This document shows, piece by piece, positions 1 through 8,277 of a stretch of 52,176 nucleotides of DNA. The stretch comes from Methanobrevibacter sp. (GTDB lineage: Archaea; Methanobacteriota; Methanobacteria; Methanobacteriales; Methanobacteriaceae), in NCBI RefSeq assembly GCF_017468685.1, contig NZ_JAFUHT010000068.1, forward strand, positions 1-52,176, read 5' to 3'. The notes beneath the pieces were generated by a model. That model had not been told where the DNA came from. It saw nothing but the letters and a program-made list of their open reading frames with translations, and searched no databases. The position numbers and the translations under genes are program-made. Numbering within the stretch: the first letter of the stretch is position 1; each line of letters starts with the position of its first letter.

Positions 1-25
1 AAAAAAAAGAAAATGAAAGAAATGA

Positions 26-1015
26 TTATTCAATTAACTGTTTTAAATCATTTCTAATTATTGAAGTAGCATCAAATCCTTTAATGGCATCAACCATTTC
101 AGGGAATTTTGCCTTAGGAATCAAAACGTTGATTTGTGAGAAATCAGAACCCGGAGTAATTGTAGGCTCATCAGCACATAGCTTATTATCGATTAAGTAA
201 TTAGAAACATCATCAATTTTATCGTTAGCGATGTTGAACTTAACGTCGAAGTATTTTTTAGCTGTTATTGCACCAAACAACTGTTCATAAATCATTTTAG
301 CCTTATCCAGTTTCTCACCAGTACAGCTTACACCTGCATAAAGGCCTGCTGAAGAATGTAGAATTGTTTCGATTTCTTTTAATCCTGCTTTTCTTAAGCT
401 ACTGCCGGTTTGAGTATTGTCAACAATCAAATCAGCCCCTTTAGCAATATACACTTCTGTAGCACCATCAGAGTTGATAACCTGCACCATTTCATTGTCA
501 CCGTCAGTCAGACCTCTGACCTGAACGAAGGGTACGGAATCACCGTAAAGTTCCTGATATACTTCATTTTCCATGATAAACTTTCTAGTTAAATTAGGAT
601 ATTCAGTGAAACATAAAATTGGAGTTTTTCTATCTTTATTGGCTCTGAATAAATCAGATAAACTGTTATATGGTGAATCATTAGGAACAGCAACAATCAA
701 ACGTGTTTGACCATAGTCCAAATCGCCTATTTTGACTGTATTGGTTTCCCTTAAAACTGATTCTTCCTTAATCCAATCTTCTCCAACAATTGCAATATCC
801 ACCATTCCACGGTTTAACTCAACTGGTGTGGATTGCGGACGGGTCAAGAATGCAACGATGTCATCATCATTTAAAATATTAATTTCATAAGATTCGTTAC
901 CCGGTTCGTAACCTCTTACTTCATAACCTGCATCAACAAACAATTGATGAGTATTTCCTCTATTTACATTATTCAAACTTCCCTTTGGAAGCCCTAAAAT
1001 TATTTTTCCATTCAT
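26..1015 (-). CDS. hisG: ATP phosphoribosyltransferase, long form
   Basis: Catalyses the first step of histidine biosynthesis, joining ATP and PRPP to give phosphoribosyl-ATP, in the cytosol. The N-terminus reads [11 protein letters not shown], typical of HisG, followed by a periplasmic-binding-protein-like catalytic fold and the PRPP-contact segment near [15 protein letters not shown] (about residues 195-215). The last 90 or so residues form the ACT-like regulatory domain of the long, HisZ-independent, histidine-inhibited enzyme. A longer frame opens with TTG at 1042, but the ATG at 1015 has a TAGGT site about 8 bases upstream and starts right at the conserved MNGKI, so I use it (329 aa). 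No other his gene is in the window. Confidence 0.95.
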   Translation of the reverse strand: MNGKIILGLPKGSLNNVNRGNTHQLFVDAGYEVRGYEPGNESYEINILNDDDIVAFLTRPQSTPVELNRGMVDIAIVGEDWIKEESVLRETNTVKIGDLDYGQTRLIVAVPNDSPYNSLSDLFRANKDRKTPILCFTEYPNLTRKFIMENEVYQELYGDSVPFVQVRGLTDGDNEMVQVINSDGATEVYIAKGADLIVDNTQTGSSLRKAGLKEIETILHSSAGLYAGVSCTGEKLDKAKMIYEQLFGAITAKKYFDVKFNIANDKIDDVSNYLIDNKLCADEPTITPGSDFSQINVLIPKAKFPEMVDAIKGFDATSIIRNDLKQLIE

Positions 1016-1111
1016 ACTAATACCTACATTAACATTATTCAAATTAATATTTAATTATTGTGAAAAATTTAAAAAAAATAGTAATAAAAATTTAACAAAA
1101 AATAAAAAAAG

Positions 1112-3169
1112 TTAATTGTGATATGGTTCACAACTTTGTCTTGACAATGCATGTTTGTGGGCATGCATATGTTTTACGCCGTTTTCGGTTTCAATCTCAT
1201 CAAGGATTTCGACACCTTCGTGAGAATGAGTGTGTTCTCCGTCGTTGTGGAAGTGGTAATGTGAATGTTCCACATTTTCAGTGTCGACCTTTTTGATTGA
1301 ATCGTCAAAGTGTCTGTCATATAATAAAGCTGCATTTAAAACAACAAGACATGATCCTGCATTGTGAACGATTGCTCCTGTTACAGGATTAAGCAGTCCC
1401 AGTACAGAACAGACAATAGCTACAGCATTGATTGTCATTGAAATAGCAATGTTTGCCTTGATTGTGAATAATGTTGAGTTTGACAGTTTTTTGAGGTATG
1501 GTATCTTACCGATGTCATCACCTAAAAGTGCAATGTCTGCTGCCTCGATTGCAACATCACTTCCAACAGATCCCATTGCCACACTAACGTCAGCAGTTTT
1601 AAGTGCAGGTGCATCATTTACACCATCACCAATCATACAGACCTTCTTGCCTTCGTTTTTGAGTTTTTCAATCCAGTCAAGCTTTTCCTGTGGCAATAGA
1701 TTACCGTAGACTTTACCTATTCCAACTTGTGATGCAAAGTAATTAGCAGTTTCTGTGTTATCTCCTGTGAGCAGTATAGTTTCAGTATCCAAATCATGTA
1801 AACTTTGAATCATGCTTTTGGAATCTTCACGAATCACATCAGATAAACCAATCAAACCGATGACTTCATCATTTAATGCAACGATTATTGAAGCTTTTCC
1901 TTCATGTTTCAGTTTGTCCAAGTAACTGTCAACATTTACATCAATATCATTTTCATATAAGAATTTGGAGTTTCCTGCATATACCTGACCATAAGAATTT
2001 TTACATGCAACACCTTTTCCAGGATACATCTTAAAGTCTTGTGGTTCTTCAATATCAATTTCAGCTTCAATTGCATTATTGACAATAGCCTTAGCCAATG
2101 GATGCTCACTTAATTTTTCACAGGATGCAGTGAGTTTAACCAAATCAAGCTCACTGATATCATCTTTAACGGAGATAACATCAGAAACTTCTAAATTACC
2201 GTAAGTTAAAGTTCCGGTCTTATCAAATACCAAAGTATTTAAACCGCCCAAAGTTTCAAGTGCCTCACCGGATTTAATCAATACTCCGTATTTTGTTGCC
2301 TGACCTATAGCAGCCATGATTGCAGTTGGAGTAGCCAATATCAATGCACATGGACAGAAAACAACCAAAACAGTAACTCCTCTTTCAATATTTCCTGTAA
2401 CAAGCCATGCCACAATTGCAATTATCAGTGCAACCGGAACCAGCCAAGTAGCCCATTTATCAGCAATTCTTTGTGTCGGCGCCTGTTTTTCATCAGCTGC
2501 CTTTACAAGATCGATTAATTTTTGAAGTGAAGAGTTTTCACCCAAACTGGTTGCCTTAATATCAATTGCACCATACATATTCATGGTTCCACAAAATACT
2601 TCATCTCCAACTTCCTTATCAATTGGTAAAGATTCTCCAGTCATGATTGATTGGTCAAGGGAACTTGTACCATTTATTATTTCACCATCCACAGGTACAC
2701 TTTCACCAGGAAGTATCCTTAATGTATCACCTATTTTTATTGCATCAACAGGTACAATTTCCTCAACACCATTTAAAATTCTTCTTCCTGTTTGAGGAGT
2801 TAAATTAATTAGATTTCTTAAACCTTTTTTAGCTCTTTCAACTGTCCAATCCTCAAGAAGTGCTCCCAATGCCATAATCCAAGCAACTTCTCCGGCTGCG
2901 AATATTTCGCCAATTAAAAGTGATGCCACCATAGCAATTGCAATGAGCAATGCAGAAGAAATCCATTTTTCACGAATCAGTCTTGTTAAAGCTAAAAGCA
3001 ACATTGGAATACCACTTATTATCACTGTTCCCCATGCTGGATCCAGATAGGTAGGTACTTTTATTCCAAAAATCATGAAAATAATTGCAATCAACAGAAA
3101 TATACCTGAAATAATTGTCATTTTTAATCCAAATAAGAAATCTGTTATTTCATCTATCACTTTATACAC
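1112..3169 (-). CDS. P1B-type heavy-metal translocating ATPase
   Basis: Membrane pump that drives metal-ion transport with ATP. Seen in order: N-terminal membrane helices, actuator motif TGES (about residue 178), the transmembrane metal site CPC in VVFCPCAL (about 272), phosphorylation motif DKTGTLT (about 315) and hinge GDGVNDAP (about 513). There is no N-terminal CxxC metal-binding domain; instead the C-terminal tail is rich in His (HSHYHFHNDGEHTHSH), which suggests a divalent metal such as Zn2+. The last helices read HNAGSCLVVLN rather than the Zn-type D-x-G signature, so the metal is not settled. The frame opens at GTG 3169; GTG 3160 (codon 4) has AAGGTG at better spacing and may be the true start. 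Upstream lies an unusual operator array. Confidence 0.9.
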   Translation of the reverse strand: MYKVIDEITDFLFGLKMTIISGIFLLIAIIFMIFGIKVPTYLDPAWGTVIISGIPMLLLALTRLIREKWISSALLIAIAMVASLLIGEIFAAGEVAWIMALGALLEDWTVERAKKGLRNLINLTPQTGRRILNGVEEIVPVDAIKIGDTLRILPGESVPVDGEIINGTSSLDQSIMTGESLPIDKEVGDEVFCGTMNMYGAIDIKATSLGENSSLQKLIDLVKAADEKQAPTQRIADKWATWLVPVALIIAIVAWLVTGNIERGVTVLVVFCPCALILATPTAIMAAIGQATKYGVLIKSGEALETLGGLNTLVFDKTGTLTYGNLEVSDVISVKDDISELDLVKLTASCEKLSEHPLAKAIVNNAIEAEIDIEEPQDFKMYPGKGVACKNSYGQVYAGNSKFLYENDIDVNVDSYLDKLKHEGKASIIVALNDEVIGLIGLSDVIREDSKSMIQSLHDLDTETILLTGDNTETANYFASQVGIGKVYGNLLPQEKLDWIEKLKNEGKKVCMIGDGVNDAPALKTADVSVAMGSVGSDVAIEAADIALLGDDIGKIPYLKKLSNSTLFTIKANIAISMTINAVAIVCSVLGLLNPVTGAIVHNAGSCLVVLNAALLYDRHFDDSIKKVDTENVEHSHYHFHNDGEHTHSHEGVEILDEIETENGVKHMHAHKHALSRQSCEPYHN

Positions 3170-3175
3170 CTTCTA

Positions 3176-3411
3176 AGTATTACTTTTTTTCAATTCATTT
3201 AAATACCAAGTATTACTTAAAAATTTTTTAAAAGTCTCCCCCAAAAATAGAAACTTTTAAAAAAACTAATGATTCAGTAATTACTCACAGCCAAAAAGTA
3301 TTACTTTTTTTCAATTCATTTAAATACTAAGTATTACTATTAATTAATTTATACTAAGAAATATATAAAGTTATTACTTTTTTTAAATTCATTTATATAG
3401 TAAGTATTACT
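3176..3411 (-). repeat. Three tandem operator-promoter units before the metal ATPase
   Basis: A unit of about 42 bp occurs three times: 3176-3217, 3298-3338 and 3369-3411. Each has the palindrome AGTATTACT (variant AGTTATTACT at 3369) at both ends, 32-34 bp apart, and a TATA-like box (ATTTAAATAC or ATTTATATAG) between them. Units 1 and 2 differ at very few positions. An extra palindrome, AGTAATTACT, lies at 3276-3285. On the minus strand the TATA box of unit 1 (about 3197-3205) puts transcription start near 3174, just before the ATPase start, with one palindrome over the start site and one just upstream of the TATA box. This is the geometry of a repressor-controlled archaeal promoter. The regulator is not identifiable here. 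Confidence 0.7.
3224..3264. terminator. 12-bp inverted repeat, possible transcription terminator
   Basis: TTTTTTAAAAGT (3224-3235) and ACTTTTAAAAAA (3253-3264) are perfect 12-bp inverted arms around a 17-base loop containing a C-run. It sits between operator units 1 and 2. It could end transcripts coming from the peptide/radical SAM operon upstream, or isolate the ATPase promoter from units 2 and 3. Its AT content makes chance formation more likely than for a GC hairpin. Confidence 0.4.
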
Positions 3412-3422
3412 CAAAAAAATAA

Positions 3423-3704
3423 TTAGATTTTTTCATCAAAAATAGCTAAAACCTTACGGGCATATGCACGGTCTTTCTCCTTTTATTGTTCAGATAACTG
3501 AGAATAATCAACCCATAATTCGTTCCACTGATTTAATTTATCTTTTATATTAGAAACAGTCAATAAATCGTGTTCAGATAAATCATCATTAAATTTATCT
3601 AAAATATCAAGCAATAAAGATATTTCTTTTGAAACTGATTGGGATCATTTACACCATTGAACATGCTCCAAATCAGACAACATTTCCAAAATATCTTCAT
3701 CCAT
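3423..3704 (-). pseudogene. Decayed small gene with two in-frame stops (RyR-like sequence)
   Basis: From ATG 3704 the frame reads MDEDILEMLSDLEHVQWCK, then TGA at 3645-3647, continues in the same frame to SQLSEQ, then TAA at 3483-3485, then KEKDRAYARKVLAIFDEKI and a final TAA at 3423. There is no frameshift: 93 sense or stop codons remain in one frame. The pattern (LEHxQW, then W..LW..Y..L, then KEKDR.YARKVL) resembles small ryanodine-receptor-like domain proteins known from phages and methanogens; that resemblance is from memory. It starts 8 bases after the radical SAM gene stops, so it was probably the third gene of that operon. Neither Sec nor Pyl decoding is likely: one stop is TAA. Confidence 0.7.
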
Positions 3705-3712
3705 ATTAATCA

Positions 3713-4840
3713 CTAATGTTTCATGGCCAAATCCATTATACTGAATGGATCACCTTCTTTTTTAGGTGCAGGAGCACCCAATCCAAATGCTGATTTTGCA
3801 AATTCCTTATTCATTCTTTTTGAAACTTCATCAAAAATCATTTTATAAGCTGTACATTGAGGATCAACAGCTTTTGGAGTTTGATATGCAACAATCGCAT
3901 TGTAAGGACATCCTCCTTCACAGTATTTCACATGTCGGCATTTCTTACAATTTTCATCAACATACTGCCTAAATTCCATGAGCTTTGCCCATGCATCAGA
4001 AGATTTCAAATCATCAAAACTTGGATTTTGAGAAACATTACCCAAAACATACTCATCCATACCAACAAATCTGTAACATGGATAAATAGAACCATCAAAA
4101 CCGACAGCCAAAGTTGTTCCTATACAGTCGGCAAATGTGCAAAGAGTTCCTCTTCTTCTCAATGAGCTTTTGCAGATATGGTCCAAATCCATTACTGTGA
4201 ATTTATCCAAGTCATAAAGATATTTGTCCAACCATTCAACAAGCAATTTGCCATGTTCTTCCTGATCAAGCGCCCAAGGATCTGCATTGTCTCCCCTTAA
4301 AGAAGGAAGAGCTGCATGAATCTTCAGATTCATCTTTTCATTTTTAAAGAAATCATACAGTTCATCTGAGAAATCTTTGGAGTAATCAGTTACAGTCAAA
4401 ACAAAATTGATTATAAGACCCTTATCCTTAGCCAATCGGAATTTGGACATTGTCTTGTCAAAGTAGCCCTCACCTCTCTGGAAATCATTGATTTTTTTAG
4501 GTCCGTCAATACTTGTACTTACAACAACATTATATTTTAAAAATAAGTCAATCAGTTCATCTGTTAAAAGCCAAATATTACTTTGAAGTGAGAATCCTTC
4601 AAGATTAGGTAATTTTGACAGTTTTTCAAGAGCCTCTTTATAAAAATCATAACCTGCAAGTAACGGTTCCCCACCATGGAAAGTGAAATGAACTTTATCA
4701 TCTCTAAAATCACTTAACCAGTAAATTAACTGGTCAATTATTTCCAAATCCATCATTTCTTTTTTATTTTCAGAACCCCAACAATATTTGCAATTTGACG
4801 GACAGTTTAAAGTAGGGATAATCATTACATGAAATGTCAT
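3713..4840 (-). CDS. Radical SAM/SPASM peptide-modifying enzyme
   Basis: Radical S-adenosylmethionine enzyme of 375 aa. The CxxxCxxC motif that holds the catalytic 4Fe-4S cluster is at C13, C17 and C20 (NCPSNCKYC), followed by the radical SAM barrel with FHGGEPLL. The C-terminal half has SPASM-type cysteines (CTFADC, YPCYRF, then CKKCRHVKYCEGGCPYN and a last DPQC) for auxiliary clusters. It is of the anaerobic sulfatase-maturase/peptide-maturase type and, as I recall, matches the methanogen family TIGR04083 paired with a Cys-rich peptide. The peptide gene is directly upstream with a 1-base gap, suggesting coupled translation. Substrate and product are unknown; the peptide is the obvious candidate. 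No sulfatase gene is in the window. Confidence 0.88.
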   Translation of the reverse strand: MTFHVMIIPTLNCPSNCKYCWGSENKKEMMDLEIIDQLIYWLSDFRDDKVHFTFHGGEPLLAGYDFYKEALEKLSKLPNLEGFSLQSNIWLLTDELIDLFLKYNVVVSTSIDGPKKINDFQRGEGYFDKTMSKFRLAKDKGLIINFVLTVTDYSKDFSDELYDFFKNEKMNLKIHAALPSLRGDNADPWALDQEEHGKLLVEWLDKYLYDLDKFTVMDLDHICKSSLRRRGTLCTFADCIGTTLAVGFDGSIYPCYRFVGMDEYVLGNVSQNPSFDDLKSSDAWAKLMEFRQYVDENCKKCRHVKYCEGGCPYNAIVAYQTPKAVDPQCTAYKMIFDEVSKRMNKEFAKSAFGLGAPAPKKEGDPFSIMDLAMKH

Positions 4841-4841
4841 T

Positions 4842-5051
4842 TTAACCGTGTATCTTATTTAATTCGTTTAATAATTGTTTTTTCTCATCCGGATCCATAT
4901 TTTCATTTACAAAGAATATGTAACCGCATTCTTCACATTTTACAGTATCCATTTCAGCATGCGCCCTATGATTGTCTAACATTTTTCTGTGAGCGATTTT
5001 ATCTTTTGAACCACATTTAGGACATGGAGCAATCAATTCTTCAAATTTCAT
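4842..5051 (-). CDS. Small Cys-rich peptide, probable radical SAM substrate
   Basis: A 69-aa protein with two CxxC pairs, C10/C13 (CPKCG) and C39/C42 (CEECG), separated by a His-rich segment (AHRKMLDNHRAHAEM), ending in a charged helix. It looks like a zinc ribbon but, by position and from memory, corresponds to the TIGR04165 Cys-rich peptide family of Methanobrevibacter and Methanosphaera that sits next to the TIGR04083 radical SAM enzyme. AAGGTGA precedes the ATG at good spacing, and a TATA box near 5083-5092 fits a start of transcription about 10 bases before the ATG. It has no signal peptide or obvious leader/core border. Alternative: an ordinary zinc-ribbon protein unrelated to modification. 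Confidence 0.8.
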   Translation of the reverse strand: MKFEELIAPCPKCGSKDKIAHRKMLDNHRAHAEMDTVKCEECGYIFFVNENMDPDEKKQLLNELNKIHG

Positions 5052-5220
5052 TTTTTCACCTTAGTTAATATTTCTGTTTTTGAAGTATATAACTGTATAG
5101 TTAATAGAAAAGTTTAAATAAGATGTTTCAATGACTGCAATTTTTCAAAGTGACTTCAACAAGCTTTAAATATCATATAAACCATATAATATTAATAAAA
5201 AATTATTTAAAGTGATTGAG

Positions 5221-5403
5221 ATGCCATATGACTACTATGAGTACTTTACCAAGCAGAGAAATAACAAAATATTTACAGAAATCTCTGAAAAAATCAGACA
5301 TAACCTATGGAATGATAGTTTTGATGTTAGATTATCACAAAAATGGTTGAAAATAGAAGACAAAATAAGAATCAAATTGTATCTTAACTTAAGATACAAT
5401 TAA
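5221..5403 (+). CDS. Small hypothetical protein
   Basis: Sixty-codon frame starting MPYDYYEYFTKQRNN, rich in Tyr, Lys and Arg, with no membrane segment and no family I recognise. A TATA-like box (CATATAATATT, about 5183-5193) lies about 30 bases before the ATG, which would fit a leaderless transcript. A GTG at 5212 is an alternative start. The end overlaps the convergent aldo/keto reductase gene by 4 bases. Real gene status is uncertain. Confidence 0.4.
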   Translation: MPYDYYEYFTKQRNNKIFTEISEKIRHNLWNDSFDVRLSQKWLKIEDKIRIKLYLNLRYN

Positions 5404-6623
5404 CGATTTAGAATTTTAACAATTTGTTTATAGATTGGAATACCAATATTTTTAGCAATAGGTAATACATACCTCATTGCAGGTATTTCAAACTCTTTTT
5501 TTACTTTTTTAAGCTCTGAAACAATATCCAATTTTTGAGGGCATTTTCTTAGGCATTTTCCACAGCCATTGCACAAACCGGCATTGCCCGCTTTTCCCAT
5601 AATTCCGCCAACATACTGATAATAATCAAAAAAAGAAGGATTCATAAATCCTTTATGATTAAACAGATATTTTTCATTGTATATTTTTAGACATTCAGGA
5701 ATATTTACTCCCCTAGGACAAGGCATACAATATCCACAGGTTGAACAGTTAATCCTTAAGGCATTTCTCATTACCCTTTTAACCAGTTCTACGGTTTCCA
5801 ACTCTTCAAAAGTCATTGACATTGGAGATGTTTTATCTGCGATTTCAATATTGTCCTTTATCTGCTCGATCGAATTCATTCCAGAAAATACACAACTCAC
5901 ATTTCGATTGTTTAAAACCCATTGAAGAGCCCATTGTGCAGTAGTTTTATTAGAATCAGCCTTTTTAAATATTTCTTCAGCATCACTAGGCATTTTTCCT
6001 GCAAGAATTCCTCCCTTTAAAGGCTCCATTACAAAAACGCCCATGCCCTTTGAAGCTGCATATTCAATTCCATCGGTACGGGCCTGAACGTTTTCATCAA
6101 AGTAGTTATACTGAACCATCACAACGTCCCAGTCATAACCATCAATCAAGAGGTCAAACTCCTCTTTAACACCATGATATGAAAAGCCCACATGTTTAAT
6201 TTTGCCTTCACTTTTAGCCTTATTTAAAAACTCAATCAGTCCTTTTTTGAGTAATCTGTTAACAGTTTTCAAATCCACTGAATGAATAAGATAATAATCA
6301 ATCGAATCCCTTTGAAGCCTTTTTAACTGTTCATTCAGATAATATTCCATATCTTCATACTTTCTGACATTGATTGAAGGCAGTTTTGTGCAGATTTTAA
6401 CTTTGTCCTTATACTCCCCCTTTAGGATTTCTCCTAAAAACTTCTCACTATCACCATATAAATAAGCAGTGTCAATAAAGTTAACTCCATTATCAATAGC
6501 ATAATAGATTTGTTCGGTTGCTTTCTGTCTGTCGATTTTACCGTTCTTTAAAGGCAACCTCATTGCTCCAAAACCCAATGGAGAAACTTCGTCGCCTGTT
6601 TTTTTGATTAATCTGTTTTGCAT
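5400..6623 (-). CDS. Aldo/keto reductase with C-terminal 4Fe-4S domain
   Basis: A 407-aa fusion. Residues 1 to about 290 are an aldo/keto reductase barrel (GFGAMRLPL, FIDTAYLYGDSEKFLG, with the catalytic Asp/Tyr region and HSVD), which would reduce a carbonyl with NAD(P)H. Residues from about 295 carry iron-sulfur motifs: CSTCGYCMPCPRGVNIPEC and CNGCGKCLRKCP. This architecture is common in anaerobes and suggests electron exchange with ferredoxin. It is the last gene of a four-gene operon behind the GT2 gene (1-base gap), so a role in making or editing a glycan precursor is possible, but the substrate cannot be read from the sequence. Confidence 0.9.
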   Translation of the reverse strand: MQNRLIKKTGDEVSPLGFGAMRLPLKNGKIDRQKATEQIYYAIDNGVNFIDTAYLYGDSEKFLGEILKGEYKDKVKICTKLPSINVRKYEDMEYYLNEQLKRLQRDSIDYYLIHSVDLKTVNRLLKKGLIEFLNKAKSEGKIKHVGFSYHGVKEEFDLLIDGYDWDVVMVQYNYFDENVQARTDGIEYAASKGMGVFVMEPLKGGILAGKMPSDAEEIFKKADSNKTTAQWALQWVLNNRNVSCVFSGMNSIEQIKDNIEIADKTSPMSMTFEELETVELVKRVMRNALRINCSTCGYCMPCPRGVNIPECLKIYNEKYLFNHKGFMNPSFFDYYQYVGGIMGKAGNAGLCNGCGKCLRKCPQKLDIVSELKKVKKEFEIPAMRYVLPIAKNIGIPIYKQIVKILNR

Positions 6624-6624
6624 A

Positions 6625-7305
6625 TTATCGTCTTAGTGTTCTGATAATCTTATCTATTACAATTTTCATTAAAACTCCAACACCATGAGTTATAGGTCCT
6701 TTAGTTGAGGAATTTTCAACATCATAACGAACTGTGATTGGAACTTCCATTATCTTTAAATCATGTTCAGCCGCATCAGCAAGCATTTCACTTTCTATAC
6801 CAAAACCAGTATCCCTAAATCTGTAATATTTAATGGTGTTTCCATTGAATGCCCTAAATCCACTTTGAGAATCAGTAACATGAGTGCCGGAAGTGATATT
6901 TGTTGCAATATCCAATACTCTTTGACCGACACGCCTGTATGCAGGTGTTTCCTCATCAAAGCCATCCAAATATCTGCTGCCATTCACTAAATCTGCCTGA
7001 CTTTCTTTGATAGGATTTATCAGTTCAGGTATTTCATCAGGATTGTGCTGACCGTCACCGTCAATTGTTACAACAATATCATATCCTGAAACTTCACTGA
7101 AGGCATCCTTAAGTGAAACTCCCTTCCCCAAGTTGGTCGGATGTTTAATTACCCTTGCACCAGATTTTTCGGCAATTATAGAAGTGTTGTCACTGCTTCC
7201 ATCGTCAATGACAAGAACATCATCAACATATTTTAATGATTTTTCAACAATTTGCCCAATGGCCGCTTCCTCATTTAGTGCAGGAACAATAACAATAGAT
7301 TTCAT
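6625..7305 (-). CDS. Family 2 glycosyltransferase
   Basis: A 226-aa GT-A enzyme. It begins MKSIVIVPALNEEAAIGQI, has the nucleotide-sugar segment VLVIDDGSSDNT and the metal-binding DGDGQHNPDEI. The sequence resembles the short dolichyl-phosphate mannose/glucose synthase type, without the C-terminal membrane helices of the longer forms. It probably transfers a sugar from a nucleotide donor to a lipid carrier for surface glycans or protein N-glycosylation. It lies between the epimerase (2-base gap) and the aldo/keto reductase (1-base gap), with galU at the head of the operon supplying UDP-glucose. Confidence 0.9.
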   Translation of the reverse strand: MKSIVIVPALNEEAAIGQIVEKSLKYVDDVLVIDDGSSDNTSIIAEKSGARVIKHPTNLGKGVSLKDAFSEVSGYDIVVTIDGDGQHNPDEIPELINPIKESQADLVNGSRYLDGFDEETPAYRRVGQRVLDIATNITSGTHVTDSQSGFRAFNGNTIKYYRFRDTGFGIESEMLADAAEHDLKIMEVPITVRYDVENSSTKGPITHGVGVLMKIVIDKIIRTLRR

Positions 7306-7307
7306 AT

Positions 7308-8276
7308 CTATTCTATTCTATAATAATCTTTCATCCATTCAACAGTTCTTTTAATACCTTCTTCAGGTGGAACTTGAGGATCATGTTTTAAATCACGAAT
7401 AGCTTTTGAAAAGTCAATAGTCTTTACTTTTGTAGTGAATTCTTCAGCAGGAGTGTAGGTAACCAGTGAATCATCAACTCCCACAGCATCCAGAACCATA
7501 TCGGAATACTGCTTAATGTCCCTTTCCCATTCCTGTTTACTGCCTACATTGTAAACTTCTCCGGGGATGAAATTATCAACAATATTGGCAAAAGTCCTTA
7601 CGGTATCCTCAACATAATCGATAATCCTTTTGTGACCCATATGAACAGAGTAAGGAAGTCCATGTAAAGCTTTATAAATGAAGATTGGAATGAAACCTTT
7701 ATATGGTGAGTATGCCTCATGAGGACCGTAACAGTTAACCGGTCTTACACGTACTGTTTCTGTTCCAAACATTGTAGCTGAATTCATGCACATGAGCTCA
7801 CCTGCCCATTTAGAAATAGCATAGTCATTCATTTGATAAGTTTGAGAAATAGGAATATTTTCCATTACGTCTTCACTCATTATTCCCTCATAGTCGCCAT
7901 ATACTTCTGCAGATGAAAATGAAATCATTCTGAAGTCCAGTTTTTCTTGCAGTCTAATCATGTTTTTAAGACCGATTACATTGGTTTGCCAGAGTTTTTC
8001 ATAGTATCCTTCACCGTTCCATCTTCCATATTCCGCTGCAAGATGGTAAACATAATCAAATTTATCATTATCATCAAAAATTCTTTCCATTTGACGATAG
8101 CTTCTAACATCTCCCCTAACATAATCAGAATAGGAATCTGAATATAAATCGGCTTCCCCCTCATGGTGCAATAAATCCACTGCTAAAACTTCATGGCCTC
8201 TGCTTCTAAGCTCATTGCAAAGGTTGGTTCCGATAAATCCGCTTCCGCCAGTGACTAAAATTCTTTGAGTTTCCAT
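7308..8276 (-). CDS. NAD-dependent sugar epimerase/dehydratase
   Basis: Short-chain dehydrogenase of the extended type, 322 aa. The NAD-binding motif GGSGFIGTN is at the N-terminus and the catalytic YxxxK (YAISKWAGE) is near residue 153, preceded by the Ser-containing SFSSAEVYGD. It converts a nucleotide-sugar; UDP-glucose 4-epimerase, 4,6-dehydratase or a decarboxylase cannot be told apart by eye. It follows galU with a 1-base gap and precedes the GT2 gene, which supports use of UDP-glucose derived substrates. Confidence 0.88.
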   Translation of the reverse strand: METQRILVTGGSGFIGTNLCNELRSRGHEVLAVDLLHHEGEADLYSDSYSDYVRGDVRSYRQMERIFDDNDKFDYVYHLAAEYGRWNGEGYYEKLWQTNVIGLKNMIRLQEKLDFRMISFSSAEVYGDYEGIMSEDVMENIPISQTYQMNDYAISKWAGELMCMNSATMFGTETVRVRPVNCYGPHEAYSPYKGFIPIFIYKALHGLPYSVHMGHKRIIDYVEDTVRTFANIVDNFIPGEVYNVGSKQEWERDIKQYSDMVLDAVGVDDSLVTYTPAEEFTTKVKTIDFSKAIRDLKHDPQVPPEEGIKRTVEWMKDYYRIE

Positions 8277-8277
8277 A

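Noticed and set aside
3176-3411. CRISPR array
   Set aside because: Only three units, with irregular gaps of about 80 and 30 bases, AT-only palindromes and TATA boxes; no cas genes. It fits a promoter array.
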